DNA of 64,000 nucleotides from Crossiella cryophila (GCF_014204915.1 NZ_JACHMH010000001.1:8705501-8769500), one strand, 5' to 3'; numbered from the stretch's first letter, positions 33,615 to 42,520 are shown. Translations and numbers: made by a program. The notes: generated from the letters alone by a model not told the origin.

Positions 33615-35984
33615 TCAGCGGCCCACCAGGTCCCTGCTGATCAGCGAGGGCAGGTCGACGCCGCAGCGCTCGGCCAGTTCGCGCACCGAGTCCGGCAGCG
33701 GCAGCAGCTTGCGGATGTCCTTGGTCGACGGGACGCCCTCACTGCCCCCGATCAGGCTGTGCGGGGTGCTCAGCCCGGACAGCTGGTAGCTGCGCCAGGT
33801 CGGCGGCTTGCCCTCGGTGAAGGCCAGCGAACGACCGCTCCACAGCAGCAGCGCCATGGTGCGACGGTTGCTCACCACCACCGCGGTGCCGCCCTGCTTG
33901 CTGACCGCGGCGAAGTCGGTGATCATCCGGGCTGCCTCGCGCAGCGGTCGCCGGCATTCGCCGGTCACCACCCACGCGCCGTCCAGCCGGTCGATCTCGA
34001 ACCCTCGCTCGCGCAAATCCTCCTGTACGGCCGCACTCGGCTCGTCCACCGAGTTCTCGGCCAGTTCCAACACCTGCTCGACCTCGGTCACCGTGGTCGT
34101 TCTCCCTTCGAACCGCCGAAAGTCCGGCAACAGCGGTTCCACCAACTCGGGCCTGCCGAACGCGGCCCATTCATAACAGCGCTCCCACGCGTGGCGCGCG
34201 GTCCGATCGGCGGCTGAGCCGCCCTGCAGATCGGCGTCCTGCAACAACAGGGCGAGGCAGGCGGCGAGCAGGGTGCTCAGCCGCGCCTGTGCCTGGTCGG
34301 GCAGTGCCTTCTGCTCGGTCTCGGTGGGGCACAGGGCCTGTGCCAGCTCGCCGAGACCGCTTCGCCAGTCGTCGTCGTGGCCCCACACGCCCGCGGCGAT
34401 GAGGTCCAGGTAGAGGCAGGTGATCAGCATCCGCACCGGCAGCGGCGAGTCCGCGGTGATCGCGGCCAGCCAGCGGCGGGTGTGCCCGCGGACCTTGTCC
34501 CGGTCCTGCTCCGGGATCAGCAGGCCGCCGCCGTGGCCCTGCTCGGCCAGCTCGCCGACGGACCAGGCGGTGGGGCGCGGCTCGGGCAGCACGGACACCG
34601 CGCCGGGCAGCACGCGTTCGGCCAGCGGGGCGCCCAGCACCGAATGGGTGAACCCGGCGAAGGCGGCCCAATCCGGCCGGAACGGCAGTTGATCAGCGGT
34701 AAACTTGCCGAGGGTGTCGGTGAACCGGGCCAGGCGGGCCGGGTCGGCGAGCAGCTCCGCCGCGGGCCGGTCGGAGAGTCCCCAGTGGGCCAGGCCCTGG
34801 CTGCTGACCTGTTCGGCGCGGGACGCGCACGCGGTCAGGTCAATGACGTGCACGCCGGCGGAGGCGGTCCGGCGCTCGTCCACCAGTGCGCTCACCCGGA
34901 GCGCGACCCCCGGTTCCTCGGCGGGGATCCGGGCGCGCACGGGACCGTCGACGTACAGCTCGGCCGCGGGCACGCGATGGGCGGCGAGCCAGCCGTTGTC
35001 GGTCAGGGTTTCCACGATGACGCCGTGGGTGCCGCGCGGCACCAGGAACTCCACCACCGTAGTGTCGTCCTCGCGAAATGCGCCGAGCAGGCGGGGTCCC
35101 TTTGTGTCCTGGGCCACAACGGTTTTGGGCGGTAGTGGATCTCCATTGCCTTCCGGCGCAACGGTTGTCGCGTCCTCGGGCAGCACGGGTTCCGCGCGCG
35201 GGTGCAGACCGGCCAGCACGCAGTCCCCGCCGTCGGCGACCGAGCGCAGCAGCCCGGACTCGCTGAGGTGGCCGCCGGCCAGCGCGGTCCAGCGGCCGTT
35301 GGTGGCCTGCCACTCGATCAGCGTCGCGCCCGCGGGCGCGGTGCGGACCTCGCGCGGCTGGAGGTGTTCGGTGAGCGCGCGCACCGCGGCCGGGTCGGCG
35401 GCGGGCGCGGCGAGGCCGAGGACGCGGGTCGGTCCGGCGGGCAGCTGGGCGAGCAGCGGGCGGTCGAGGTTGCCGAGGAAGCGCAGTCCGGCTTCCCGGG
35501 TGCTGGCGGGCACCATGGCGATGGCGATCTCGTCCAGGGTGTCGGCCAGCCAGGACGGCAGGGTCAGCGCCTGCCCGAGGTCGGCCAGCCAGGTGCCGAG
35601 ATCGGCGAGGGCCACCGGCCCGTCGTCCAGGCTGCCGCGCACGGCCAGCCACAGCCCGCCGCCCTGCCAGCCGGGCAGGGTCGGATCGCCGGAGCCGACC
35701 GCCACCCACACCCGGTCCTCGCCCAGCAGTACGGCGAGGCGGGGCAGGAACGCGCCCGCGCCCACGGCATGGCCGTGCTGGTAGGCGCGCCCGGCGAACC
35801 GGACGTCGCCCGGTTCGTGCTGGGCCGCCCCGTGCCCGGTGAGCACGGTGACGCGGGCGCCAAGGCTGCGGGCCCTTGGCAGGCAGTGGCGTTCGAGGAA
35901 GTCCAGGTCGACGGCGTGGCCGGTGATCAGCAGCTCGCGCAACGGGCCGGTCCACTCGGCGAGCAGGGACAGCGGCGTGCTCAC
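33615..35984 (-). CDS. Large protein with degenerate phospholipase-D-like domain
   Basis: A 789-residue protein. Residues 12-260 resemble a two-motif PLD/HKD nuclease fold: LLITGHAVDLDFLERHCLPRARSLGARVTVL, then FLPRLAVLLGEDRVWVAVGSGDPTLPGW where an active enzyme would have HxK and GSxNLT, and later LIEWQATNGRWTALAGGHLSESGLLR as the second copy. In both copies the catalytic His and Lys are gone (FLPR, LIEWQ). The central part is a beta-rich region and residues 400-790 are helical with a terminal basic patch. Start is GTG in a GTGA overlap with the upstream gene. Active relatives of this layout are often found in defence-type operons, but here the active site is lost and no helicase or methylase is next to it. 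Function unknown. Confidence 0.6.
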   Translation of the reverse strand: MSTPLSLLAEWTGPLRELLITGHAVDLDFLERHCLPRARSLGARVTVLTGHGAAQHEPGDVRFAGRAYQHGHAVGAGAFLPRLAVLLGEDRVWVAVGSGDPTLPGWQGGGLWLAVRGSLDDGPVALADLGTWLADLGQALTLPSWLADTLDEIAIAMVPASTREAGLRFLGNLDRPLLAQLPAGPTRVLGLAAPAADPAAVRALTEHLQPREVRTAPAGATLIEWQATNGRWTALAGGHLSESGLLRSVADGGDCVLAGLHPRAEPVLPEDATTVAPEGNGDPLPPKTVVAQDTKGPRLLGAFREDDTTVVEFLVPRGTHGVIVETLTDNGWLAAHRVPAAELYVDGPVRARIPAEEPGVALRVSALVDERRTASAGVHVIDLTACASRAEQVSSQGLAHWGLSDRPAAELLADPARLARFTDTLGKFTADQLPFRPDWAAFAGFTHSVLGAPLAERVLPGAVSVLPEPRPTAWSVGELAEQGHGGGLLIPEQDRDKVRGHTRRWLAAITADSPLPVRMLITCLYLDLIAAGVWGHDDDWRSGLGELAQALCPTETEQKALPDQAQARLSTLLAACLALLLQDADLQGGSAADRTARHAWERCYEWAAFGRPELVEPLLPDFRRFEGRTTTVTEVEQVLELAENSVDEPSAAVQEDLRERGFEIDRLDGAWVVTGECRRPLREAARMITDFAAVSKQGGTAVVVSNRRTMALLLWSGRSLAFTEGKPPTWRSYQLSGLSTPHSLIGGSEGVPSTKDIRKLLPLPDSVRELAERCGVDLPSLISRDLVGR

Positions 35985-37087
35985 GGGGAGACCTCCAGCA
36001 GTCGCGCGCCGAGCGGGGTGACGCCGAGGCCGTCGTCCTCGGTGCGGGAGAGGAGGTGGTGGCTGAGGGCGAGGTCGCCGAGGGTGTTGAGGCGGAGCGG
36101 AATCGGGGTGGGGTCTGTGGGGAGGAGGCGGCCGCGGTAGGTGCCGAGGGGGAGGTGGGGTGCGGTGGCGGGCGGGAGTGGGCTGCCGTCGACGGGGCCG
36201 GGCGAGCCTTGGTCGGTTCCGGCTGCTGCCTGGCCGGGCGAGGCCGGGTAGCCGGGTGGGGTGAGTTGGCCCGGTGGGATGGGGTGGCCGGTGACGAGGG
36301 CTGGGCCGGGCTGGTTGTGGCGGACCGCGATGCGGTGGGCCTGGGCCAGCATGTCCTCGACCAACTGCCTGCCGAGGGCTCGCAGGCTTTGGTGGGATTC
36401 CGCGCGGTGGGCCACGAATCCCGGGTCCAGGTAGACGCCGGTCTCGCCCAGGAAGGCGGCTTTGGCCTTGCCGCGCAACGACTCTGCTCGCCTGGCGCCG
36501 ATCAGCAGGACGGCCAGCGCGCCGGGGATGGGGGGCCGGCGGGTCAGGGTGAGTTCGGCGGGGGCGGGGTGGCCCTGGGGGTCCGTGTGCGGGGGGAGGT
36601 CGGCGGTGAAGGCGGCGACCGTGACGTCCGGCAGGGACTGGGTGGTGAGTTCGTGGGGGTCGGGATGATCAGCGAGGGTGGCCCACCAGCGTCTCCAGGC
36701 ATCTGCCGAGTGGCGTCTCAGCAGGATTCCTCGCCAGGTCTGGGCTGCTTCCAGGCCGCGGAGTACGGGGTCTTCGGTGAGGTGGGTGTCGTAGGCGACT
36801 GCTTGTTCGGCCGCTTCCTGCCAGTCCTCGGCTTCGGGGAGGAGCTGGGCCGCGCGGGCGAGCATCCGCAGGCTGGCCCGGCGTGGGCGGTCCTCGGCGG
36901 GCCAGGTATGTCGGCCGGTGAGGGTGAGCCACTCGGGGCCGGATCCGGACGGCGGGGAGATTCCGGGCAGGAGGCGGTCGAGGGCGGCCAAGACGGGGGC
37001 TTCGACGTTGAGGGGGTAGTGGGGGTAGCCGGGTGTGCCAAGTGGTTGGGTCCAGGTCGGACCGGACACCGCAGTGGCGTTGGGCAC
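35981..37087 (-). CDS. Helical protein coupled to the PLD-like gene, function unknown
   Basis: A 368-residue, Pro- and Trp-rich protein without signal or membrane segment. The N-terminal ~180 residues are mainly helical (LRMLARAAQLLPEAEDWQEAAEQAVAYDTHL and AQTWRGILLRRHSADAWRRWWATL). A proline-rich loop (about residues 270-305) leads to a short C-terminal winged-helix-like end (NTLGDLALSHHLLSRTEDDGLGVTPLGARLL). The AWRRWW segment recalls uncharacterised proteins that sit beside PLD-like nucleases, but the family could not be named with confidence. GTG 37087 is preceded by GAGGGG with a 6-base spacer; GTG 37093 is in frame but too close to that site. It overlaps the PLD-like gene (GTGA), so the two probably act together. 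Confidence 0.65.
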   Translation of the reverse strand: MPNATAVSGPTWTQPLGTPGYPHYPLNVEAPVLAALDRLLPGISPPSGSGPEWLTLTGRHTWPAEDRPRRASLRMLARAAQLLPEAEDWQEAAEQAVAYDTHLTEDPVLRGLEAAQTWRGILLRRHSADAWRRWWATLADHPDPHELTTQSLPDVTVAAFTADLPPHTDPQGHPAPAELTLTRRPPIPGALAVLLIGARRAESLRGKAKAAFLGETGVYLDPGFVAHRAESHQSLRALGRQLVEDMLAQAHRIAVRHNQPGPALVTGHPIPPGQLTPPGYPASPGQAAAGTDQGSPGPVDGSPLPPATAPHLPLGTYRGRLLPTDPTPIPLRLNTLGDLALSHHLLSRTEDDGLGVTPLGARLLEVSP

Positions 37088-37166
37088 GCGCACCCCCTCG
37101 TCGATCTTCGGTTACCACCGTGTCACATCGCGACCCGGTTTCCCACCGAGAGCGGCCCGAGTGTGA

Positions 37167-38426
37167 TCAGGCTCTGGCTCCCAGGCGGGCCACCGCCTCG
37201 ATCACCCTGGCCGCGCCGTCCTCCTGAGTGACCCGGTCGGCGAGGGTCCTGGCGCGGCGGTGGTAGCCGGGGCCGCGGGCGGCGGCCTTGATCAACGTGG
37301 CCAGCTGGGGGGCGTTGATCTTCTTCATCGGGATGGCACCGGGGCTGACGCCCAGCTCGGCCAGGCGGGCGGCCCACATCGGCTGGTCGCCCAGTACCGG
37401 GACCACCACGGCGGGCACGCCCGCGCGCACGCCCGCGCCGGTGGTGCCCGCGCCGCCGTGGTGCACCACCGCGGCCATTCGCGGGAACAACCACTCGTGC
37501 GGCACGTCGCCGATGGCGAGCACGTGCTCGCCGGTGGCGGACAACTCGTTCCACCCGGCCTGGATCACCCCGCGCACCCCGGCCAGCCGCATCGCCTCGA
37601 CCGCGAGCGCGGACAGCTCCTCGGCCCGGCCCACGGCCATGCTGCCGAAGGACAGGAACACCGGCGGCTCCCCCGCGGCCAGGAACTCGGCCAGCTCGGC
37701 GGGCGGCCGGTAGTCCGGGGACTGCCAGGGCCACCAGTAGCCGACCACCTCGGCCGCGGCCGGCCAGTCCGCCGGGCGGGGCAGCACCTGCGGGCTCCAG
37801 CCGTGCAGCACCGGCCAGCGGCCGCGGCGCACGTCGGTGTACAGCTCGCCGACATCGCGCACCCCCAGACCACGCAGGTACTGCTTGTACCCGGGCAGCA
37901 GCGGGCTGCTCGCCAGGGCGATCCCGCGCATCAGCGCGTGTCCGGCCAGGTTGCCGCGGTGGCCGAGGGTGCGTCCGGCCAGGGACACCGGCGGGAAGTC
38001 GCCGGAGGGCACGATGCCGCTGGGGAACAGTTCCAGCCCCAGGCTCGGCACCCCCGCGGCCTTGGCCGCCCAGTAGGCGTAGCCGAAGGCGGCGCGGTGG
38101 GTCAGCACCAGTTCCGCGCCCTCGATCGCCTGCTGGGTGCCCTGGCCGAGATCGCTGATCATCTTGCCGGCGAAGCGGATCTGCGCTGGCAGGGCGCGCA
38201 GCCCGGTGCCGTGGCGCTGGAAGTCCTGCCCGGCCCCGGTGGCGAAGTCCTCCCGGATGTTGCCGGGCATCTCCCGGAACCCCAGTCCGGCCGCCCGGAT
38301 CATCGGCTCGTACAACCGTTGCGCGGCAAGCGAAACCTCGTGTCCGGCGGCCTGCAACCGACTGCCGAGACCGACATAGGGCGCGGTGTCCCCGCGCGAG
38401 CCCGCCGTGACGATCGCGATCCTCAC
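37167..38426 (-). CDS. Family-1 (MGT/UGT-like) glycosyltransferase
   Basis: A 419-residue GT-B enzyme. It opens with RIAIVTAGSRGDTAPYVGLGSRLQAAGHEV (acceptor-side Rossmann fold) and has the nucleotide-sugar motif around VFLSFGSMAVG and HEWLFPRMAAVVHHGGAGTTGAGVRAGVPAVVVPVLGDQPMWAARL, the standard donor-binding signature. It transfers a sugar to a small hydrophobic molecule. Start is GTG in a GTGA overlap with a ferredoxin, itself overlapping a P450. The product of that P450 is the probable acceptor: oxidation makes the hydroxyl that this enzyme then glycosylates. Confidence 0.92.
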   Translation of the reverse strand: MRIAIVTAGSRGDTAPYVGLGSRLQAAGHEVSLAAQRLYEPMIRAAGLGFREMPGNIREDFATGAGQDFQRHGTGLRALPAQIRFAGKMISDLGQGTQQAIEGAELVLTHRAAFGYAYWAAKAAGVPSLGLELFPSGIVPSGDFPPVSLAGRTLGHRGNLAGHALMRGIALASSPLLPGYKQYLRGLGVRDVGELYTDVRRGRWPVLHGWSPQVLPRPADWPAAAEVVGYWWPWQSPDYRPPAELAEFLAAGEPPVFLSFGSMAVGRAEELSALAVEAMRLAGVRGVIQAGWNELSATGEHVLAIGDVPHEWLFPRMAAVVHHGGAGTTGAGVRAGVPAVVVPVLGDQPMWAARLAELGVSPGAIPMKKINAPQLATLIKAAARGPGYHRRARTLADRVTQEDGAARVIEAVARLGARA

Positions 38427-38626
38427 GCCTTGTCCTCCAGTATCGTGATCGCCCCCGCCGGGCAGAGCTGCGCCGCCTCCTGGACCGCGGCGAACTGACT
38501 CGCCAGCGGTTCCGGGGTCAGCAGCAGCACCGTCCCGGCCTCCTCGTCCTGGTCGAAGACCGCGGGTGCGGTGAGGGCGCACATGCCCGCGCCGCAGCAG
38601 CGGCCGGTGTCGACCTCGATCCGCAT
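38423..38626 (-). CDS. [3Fe-4S] ferredoxin of P450 type
   Basis: A 67-residue ferredoxin that passes electrons to the adjacent P450. Cluster-ligand cysteines are C10 and C16 (RCCGAGMC) and C55 (LCPAGAI), the three-cysteine pattern of actinomycete P450 ferredoxins. The residue after C10 is also Cys, where Val or Ile is usual. It lies between the P450 and glycosyltransferase and overlaps both. Confidence 0.94.
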   Translation of the reverse strand: MRIEVDTGRCCGAGMCALTAPAVFDQDEEAGTVLLLTPEPLASQFAAVQEAAQLCPAGAITILEDKA

Positions 38627-39834
38627 CAGGACTCCCAGGTCACCGGCAGGCTGTGCACGCCGTAGATGCCCATCTTGGTGCGCATCGGGACCTCCTCGGC
38701 CGGCACCGCGAGCCGCAGCGTGGGGAAGCGCTCGAACAGCTTGCGGAACCCGATCCGCATCTCCACCCTGGCCAGCTGCTGGCCGAGGCACTGGTGCACG
38801 CCGTGTCCGAAGGCCAGGTGCCCGCTGGCATGCCGGTGCAGGTCCAGCTCGTCCGGGTGCTCGAACTTCGCCGGATCGCGGTTGGCCGTCGGCGTGTGCA
38901 GCACCAGGGCCTCGCCCTTGCGCACCTGGACCCCGCCGATCTCGACGTCCTCCAGCGCGGCCCGCTGCAGCCCGAAGTGGGTGATGGTCAGGTAGCGCAG
39001 CAGCTCCTCGACCGCCGAGTCCACCAGTTCCGGCTCCGCCTGCAACGCCTTGAGCTGCGCGGGATTGCGCAGCAGCGCGAACGCGCCGAGGGCCAGCATG
39101 TTCGCGGTGGTCTCGTGCCCGGCGGTGAGCAGCAGCACGGCGAAGGAGACCAGCTCCTCCTGGTCCAGCTCGCCACCGGTGACCAGCCCGCTGAGCAGGT
39201 CGTCAGCCGGTTCGGTCCGCTTGCGGTCGATCAGCTCGCTGAGGTAGCCCATGATCTCGCCGAAGGCGGCCATGGCCTCTTCGGCGCCGGTCTCCAGGTT
39301 CATCATCAGCTTGGTGCGCTCGTGGAAGACCCCGCGCTCGGCATAGGGCACGCCGAGCAGTTCGCAGATCACCAGGGACGGGATGGCCAGGGCGTAGTCG
39401 TGCACCAGTTCGGCCGGCGGGCCCTTGCGCGCCATGGCCTCCAGGTGTTCCTCGGCGATCTGCTCGATCCGCGGGACGAGCTGGTTCATCCGGCGCACGG
39501 TGAACTGGCCGGTGAGCAGTTTGCGGTAGTGGCTGTGCTCGGGCGCGTCCATCTGGATGAACATGCCGCGCGGCACCGGCGGCAGCCTCAGGCCCTTGAA
39601 CCGCTGGATGTCGATCGGCAGGTGGCGCAGCTCGCCGCGGGAGCTGAACCGGGGGTCGGCCAGCACCTGGCGGGCCAGCGCGTGCCCGGTGACCACCCAG
39701 CCCAGGTGGTCGTCGGCGAACCGCATGCGGGCGATCGGCTCGGACTCCCTGAGCTGGCCGAGCCGTTCCGGCGGGTCGAAGGGACAGCCACTGGGCCGGG
39801 TGATGGGCAACGCGTTCGGCAACGAGATCGTCAT
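38626..39834 (-). CDS. Cytochrome P450 monooxygenase
   Basis: A 402-residue soluble bacterial P450. Seen are HSHYRKLLTGQFTVRRM (C-helix), the I-helix LLLTAGHETTANML with the acid-Thr pair, the K-helix EELLRYL with ExxR, and the heme loop FGHGVHQCLGQQLARVEM. All catalytic features are present. It is first in a coupled operon with its ferredoxin and a glycosyltransferase, so it probably hydroxylates a hydrophobic compound that is then glycosylated. A pair of overlapping palindromes lies just upstream. No ferredoxin reductase is next to it. Confidence 0.96.
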   Translation of the reverse strand: MTISLPNALPITRPSGCPFDPPERLGQLRESEPIARMRFADDHLGWVVTGHALARQVLADPRFSSRGELRHLPIDIQRFKGLRLPPVPRGMFIQMDAPEHSHYRKLLTGQFTVRRMNQLVPRIEQIAEEHLEAMARKGPPAELVHDYALAIPSLVICELLGVPYAERGVFHERTKLMMNLETGAEEAMAAFGEIMGYLSELIDRKRTEPADDLLSGLVTGGELDQEELVSFAVLLLTAGHETTANMLALGAFALLRNPAQLKALQAEPELVDSAVEELLRYLTITHFGLQRAALEDVEIGGVQVRKGEALVLHTPTANRDPAKFEHPDELDLHRHASGHLAFGHGVHQCLGQQLARVEMRIGFRKLFERFPTLRLAVPAEEVPMRTKMGIYGVHSLPVTWES

Positions 39835-39848
39835 GTCGCCAAGCTACA

Positions 39849-39869
39849 GACTTTTCACAAAGTCGTGAA
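39849..39869. promoter_or_regulatory. Overlapping palindromes upstream of P450 operon
   Basis: GACTTT-TCAC-AAAGTC (39849-39864) is a perfect 6-base dyad, and TTCAC-AAAGTC-GTGAA (39854-39869) overlaps it. They lie 15 bases upstream of the P450 start and are probable operator sequence. Confidence 0.5.
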
Positions 39870-39912
39870 GTTAATGTTCCGTATAAATCAGCCCGGCCCG
39901 GTGGACCTGTGG

Positions 39913-40638
39913 TCAGCGCGTGGTGTGCGCGCCGCCGTTGACGTTCAGCGTCTGCCCGGTGATGTGCCTGGCGCCCGCGGAGGCCAGGAAGTAGGTGGTC
40001 TCGGCGATGTCGGCGGGCTGTCCGGCCCGGCCGTTGTGGGTGGCCTCGATCAGCTGGACCTTGCGTTCCTCGCTGAGCTGACCGCGGAAGAACTCGGTCT
40101 CGGCGTGGTAGCCGGGCGAGATCAGGTTGGCGGTCAGCCCCTTCGGCCCCACCTCCGCGGACAGTCCGGCGGTCCACGCGGCCAGGGCCGCTTTCGCCGC
40201 ACCGTAGGAGGTTGAGGCGTGCTCGGCCGCGATGGACCCGATGTTGACGATCGCGCCGCCGGGCCGCAGCCGGTCGAGCACGGCCTCGGTGGTGAGCACG
40301 GCGCTGAGCAGGTTGGCCTCCAGGTTGGCCAGCCAGGCGCCGCGCAGCTGTTCGAGGCGGGTGCCCGGCCGCTCGGTCCCGTCCAGGTCGGTGTTGCCGC
40401 CCGCCATGTTGACCAGCACGTCGAGGTCCGGCCCCAGCTCGCCGGCCAGCCGCGCGACCTGCCGCGGATCCGTTGCGTCGCAAGGGATCGCCTTGACGCC
40501 CAGCTCGGCGGCGACCCGGTCCAGGCGGTGCGTGTCGCGCCCGGTGATGAACACGGTGTCCTCGGCGGCGCGGAACCGGGCCGCGACCGCCTTGCCCAGT
40601 CCGCTGCCGCCACCGGTGACCAGCACGATTCGACTCAT
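39913..40638 (-). CDS. Short-chain dehydrogenase/reductase
   Basis: A 241-residue SDR. The cofactor-binding VLVTGGGSGLGKAVAARF starts at residue 5; NMAGGNTDL, the catalytic Ser in IVNIGSIAAEHAS and the YGAAK active-site motif (S-x12-YxxxK) follow, then LISPGYHAETEF. TGQTLNVNGGAHT is the usual end. It would reduce a keto group or oxidise an alcohol using NAD(P). Start ATG 40638 is preferred over the longer frame, since it begins at the Rossmann fold and lies 17 bases from the MarR operator. It is divergent from the MarR gene. Confidence 0.92.
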   Translation of the reverse strand: MSRIVLVTGGGSGLGKAVAARFRAAEDTVFITGRDTHRLDRVAAELGVKAIPCDATDPRQVARLAGELGPDLDVLVNMAGGNTDLDGTERPGTRLEQLRGAWLANLEANLLSAVLTTEAVLDRLRPGGAIVNIGSIAAEHASTSYGAAKAALAAWTAGLSAEVGPKGLTANLISPGYHAETEFFRGQLSEERKVQLIEATHNGRAGQPADIAETTYFLASAGARHITGQTLNVNGGAHTTR

Positions 40639-40654
40639 CACTACTCCCCAGTCT

Positions 40655-40678
40655 GCTATGTTTAGCACTAAACGTAGC
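40655..40678. promoter_or_regulatory. MarR operator between SDR and MarR genes
   Basis: GCTATGTTTA and TAAACGTAGC are complementary at 9 of 10 positions around a GCAC spacer. The dyad lies between the two divergent starts (40638 and 40694), the usual place for an autoregulated MarR operator. Confidence 0.75.
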
Positions 40679-40693
40679 AAGGGGGGTGGGCGC

Positions 40694-41239
40694 TTGTCCA
40701 AGGATCGCGAGACCGCGGGGTATCCCCTGGAGTCGACCTCGGCCTGGCCCGCGGCCGATATCGCCGCGGCGTGGCAACGGGAACTGCCCGGTGTGCGCAC
40801 CGAGTCGATCGAGATCATCACGCCGGTGTGGCGGATCGCGAAGGTCCTGGCCGACGACCGGCGGCGCACCCTGGCCAGGCTCGGCGTCGATCCGTCCACT
40901 TTGGACCTGTTGAGCGTGATCAGGCGGTCCGGCCCGCCCTATGAACTCACCACCCGCGAGATCACCCGGCGGACGCTGATCACCGCGGGCGCGGTGTCGC
41001 AACGGATCGCCCGCGCCGAGGAGGCCGGTCTGGTGGCGCGGGCGCCGTCGACCGCCTCCCGGCGCGCGGTCGCGGTCAGCCTCACCGATGCCGGGCACCG
41101 GCTGATCGAAACCGTTGTGCGCCAACTGCTCGAGCACGAGGCCGAGCTGATCGCCGCGCTCTCCGCCGAGGAACGCGCCACCCTCACCGGTTTCCTGGCC
41201 CGGCTGGAGCAGACCCTGGTCCAGCCGGAACCGGAGTGA
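40694..41239 (+). CDS. MarR-family transcriptional regulator
   Basis: A 181-residue MarR protein. The winged helix runs around DLLSVIRRSGPPYELTTREITRRTLITAGAVSQRIARAEEAGLVARAPS and continues with SRRAVAVSLTDAGHRLIETVVRQLLEHEAELI. The likely start is TTG 40694, after AAGGGGGG; an ATG at 40659 falls within the operator palindrome. It ends 1 base before the end of the convergent MFS gene and probably represses the SDR and possibly the exporter, responding to a small aromatic or lipophilic ligand. Confidence 0.9.
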   Translation: MSKDRETAGYPLESTSAWPAADIAAAWQRELPGVRTESIEIITPVWRIAKVLADDRRRTLARLGVDPSTLDLLSVIRRSGPPYELTTREITRRTLITAGAVSQRIARAEEAGLVARAPSTASRRAVAVSLTDAGHRLIETVVRQLLEHEAELIAALSAEERATLTGFLARLEQTLVQPEPE

Positions 41240-41240
41240 C

Positions 41241-42464
41241 TCAGGCCGCGGCCGGCTCGGTCCGCCGCCGGATGGCCGGGCCGATGGCGAGTGCGCCCGC
41301 CGCGCCGAGCAGGCCGAGGACGAGGCAGCCGAACCAGGCCGCGGCGGGTCCGCCGTGCTGGTAGACCCAGGTGCCCAGCAGTGGTCCGGTGAACGCGGCG
41401 GCACTGAAGCCGAAGCCGATGGCGGCCTGATAGCGGCCGCGGGCGGCCGGTGGCGCGAGGTCGGCGGCGAGTGAGCCGAGCAGTCCGGCCATGGCGATCT
41501 CGCCGAGGGTCCACACGATCACGGTCAGCACGTACTCCAGTGCCGTGTCGGCCAGTCCGGTCAGCGCCATGCCCGCGCCGACCACGGCCCAGGCCACCGC
41601 GAGCACCCGCATCCGGTCGAACCTGGCCACCCAGGCGGCTGCGAGGGGTTGCAGGATGACGATGAGCACGCCGTTGACCGCGATGATGGTGCCGTACCCG
41701 GCCGCGCCGAGCCCGGAATCCTTGACCGCCAGGGGAATGATGACCTCGGCCTGGCTGTACACGGTGCCGTGCGCCAGCACCAGGAGCACCACGCCGAGCA
41801 GCAGCCGGTCCCGGAACAGCGCCCGCAGACCGGACTTCGGACCGTCCACAGTGGACTTGACCAGGCGTTCGGCCGAGCGCGGGATACCCAGCAGGACGAT
41901 GATCGCGAAGGCGGTGCAGCCGGTGGCGTTGAGCGCGAACAGCAGCCAGTAGCCCGCGCCCGCGAGGTGTCCGGCCATCACACTGGCCACCGAGAAGCCG
42001 AGGTTGAGGGCCCAGAACTGGAGGCCGTAGGCCTTGGTGAGCAGTGGGCGCTCGACCACGTCGGCGATCAGCGTGGCGGCGGCCGGGCGGAAGATGTCGG
42101 CCGCCACGCCGTGCAGGAAGGCCGCGGTGATCAGCAGCGGCAGGCCCTGCGCGGCGCCGAGGAAGGTGAGGCAGGCCGCGCTGGCGAGCAGGCCGAGCAC
42201 CAGGGTGAACCGGCGGCCGACCCGGTCGGTGAGCACGCCGCCGACGGGCTGGCTGATCAGCGCGCCCACGCCCTTGGCCGCCAGCACCAGGCCGACCTGT
42301 TCCAGCGGGATGCCGATCGCGGTGAGGTAGAGGACCAGGAAGCCGGAGACCACGCCGCCGATGCGGTTGACCAGGGTGCCGTAGAACAGGATCCAGAACG
42401 GGCGCGGCAGGCCGGCGAACGGGCCGGTGCGCGCCGGGCGGGGCAGGGTGGTCTCGGTGGTCAC
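41241..42464 (-). CDS. MFS transporter (drug-efflux type)
   Basis: A 407-residue major-facilitator protein with 12 predicted hydrophobic segments. Motif A is in LISQPVGGVLTDRVGRRFTLVLGLL, between helices 2 and 3. The first helix follows a short cytoplasmic tail (RTGPFAGLPRPFWILFYGTL). It probably exports a small molecule using the proton gradient. It is divergent from a DUF5937/ArsR regulator and convergent with MarR; either may control it. Nearby P450, glycosyltransferase and terpene genes make a natural product a possible cargo, but this is position only. Confidence 0.93.
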   Translation of the reverse strand: MTTETTLPRPARTGPFAGLPRPFWILFYGTLVNRIGGVVSGFLVLYLTAIGIPLEQVGLVLAAKGVGALISQPVGGVLTDRVGRRFTLVLGLLASAACLTFLGAAQGLPLLITAAFLHGVAADIFRPAAATLIADVVERPLLTKAYGLQFWALNLGFSVASVMAGHLAGAGYWLLFALNATGCTAFAIIVLLGIPRSAERLVKSTVDGPKSGLRALFRDRLLLGVVLLVLAHGTVYSQAEVIIPLAVKDSGLGAAGYGTIIAVNGVLIVILQPLAAAWVARFDRMRVLAVAWAVVGAGMALTGLADTALEYVLTVIVWTLGEIAMAGLLGSLAADLAPPAARGRYQAAIGFGFSAAAFTGPLLGTWVYQHGGPAAAWFGCLVLGLLGAAGALAIGPAIRRRTEPAAA

Positions 42465-42504
42465 GGGCTGATCCTGAGCCCCTTACCCAGCCATCTCGGA
42501 ATGA

Positions 42505-42520
42505 TTTAGACTCAGCTAAA
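42505..42520. promoter_or_regulatory. Inverted repeat between MFS and ArsR-type genes
   Basis: TTTAG and CTAAA flank a 6-base spacer, 17 bases upstream of the ATG at 42537 and 40 bases upstream of the MFS start. The context (divergent regulator and exporter) suggests an operator, although arms are short. Confidence 0.45.

Noticed and set aside
33615-35984. Active phospholipase D/HKD nuclease
   Set aside because: The catalytic His and Lys are missing from both motif positions, so a working nuclease cannot be claimed.
41241-42464. MFS transporter as the siderophore exporter
   Set aside because: Too far (over 24 kb) from the siderophore genes and flanked by MarR and ArsR-type regulators that suggest another cargo.
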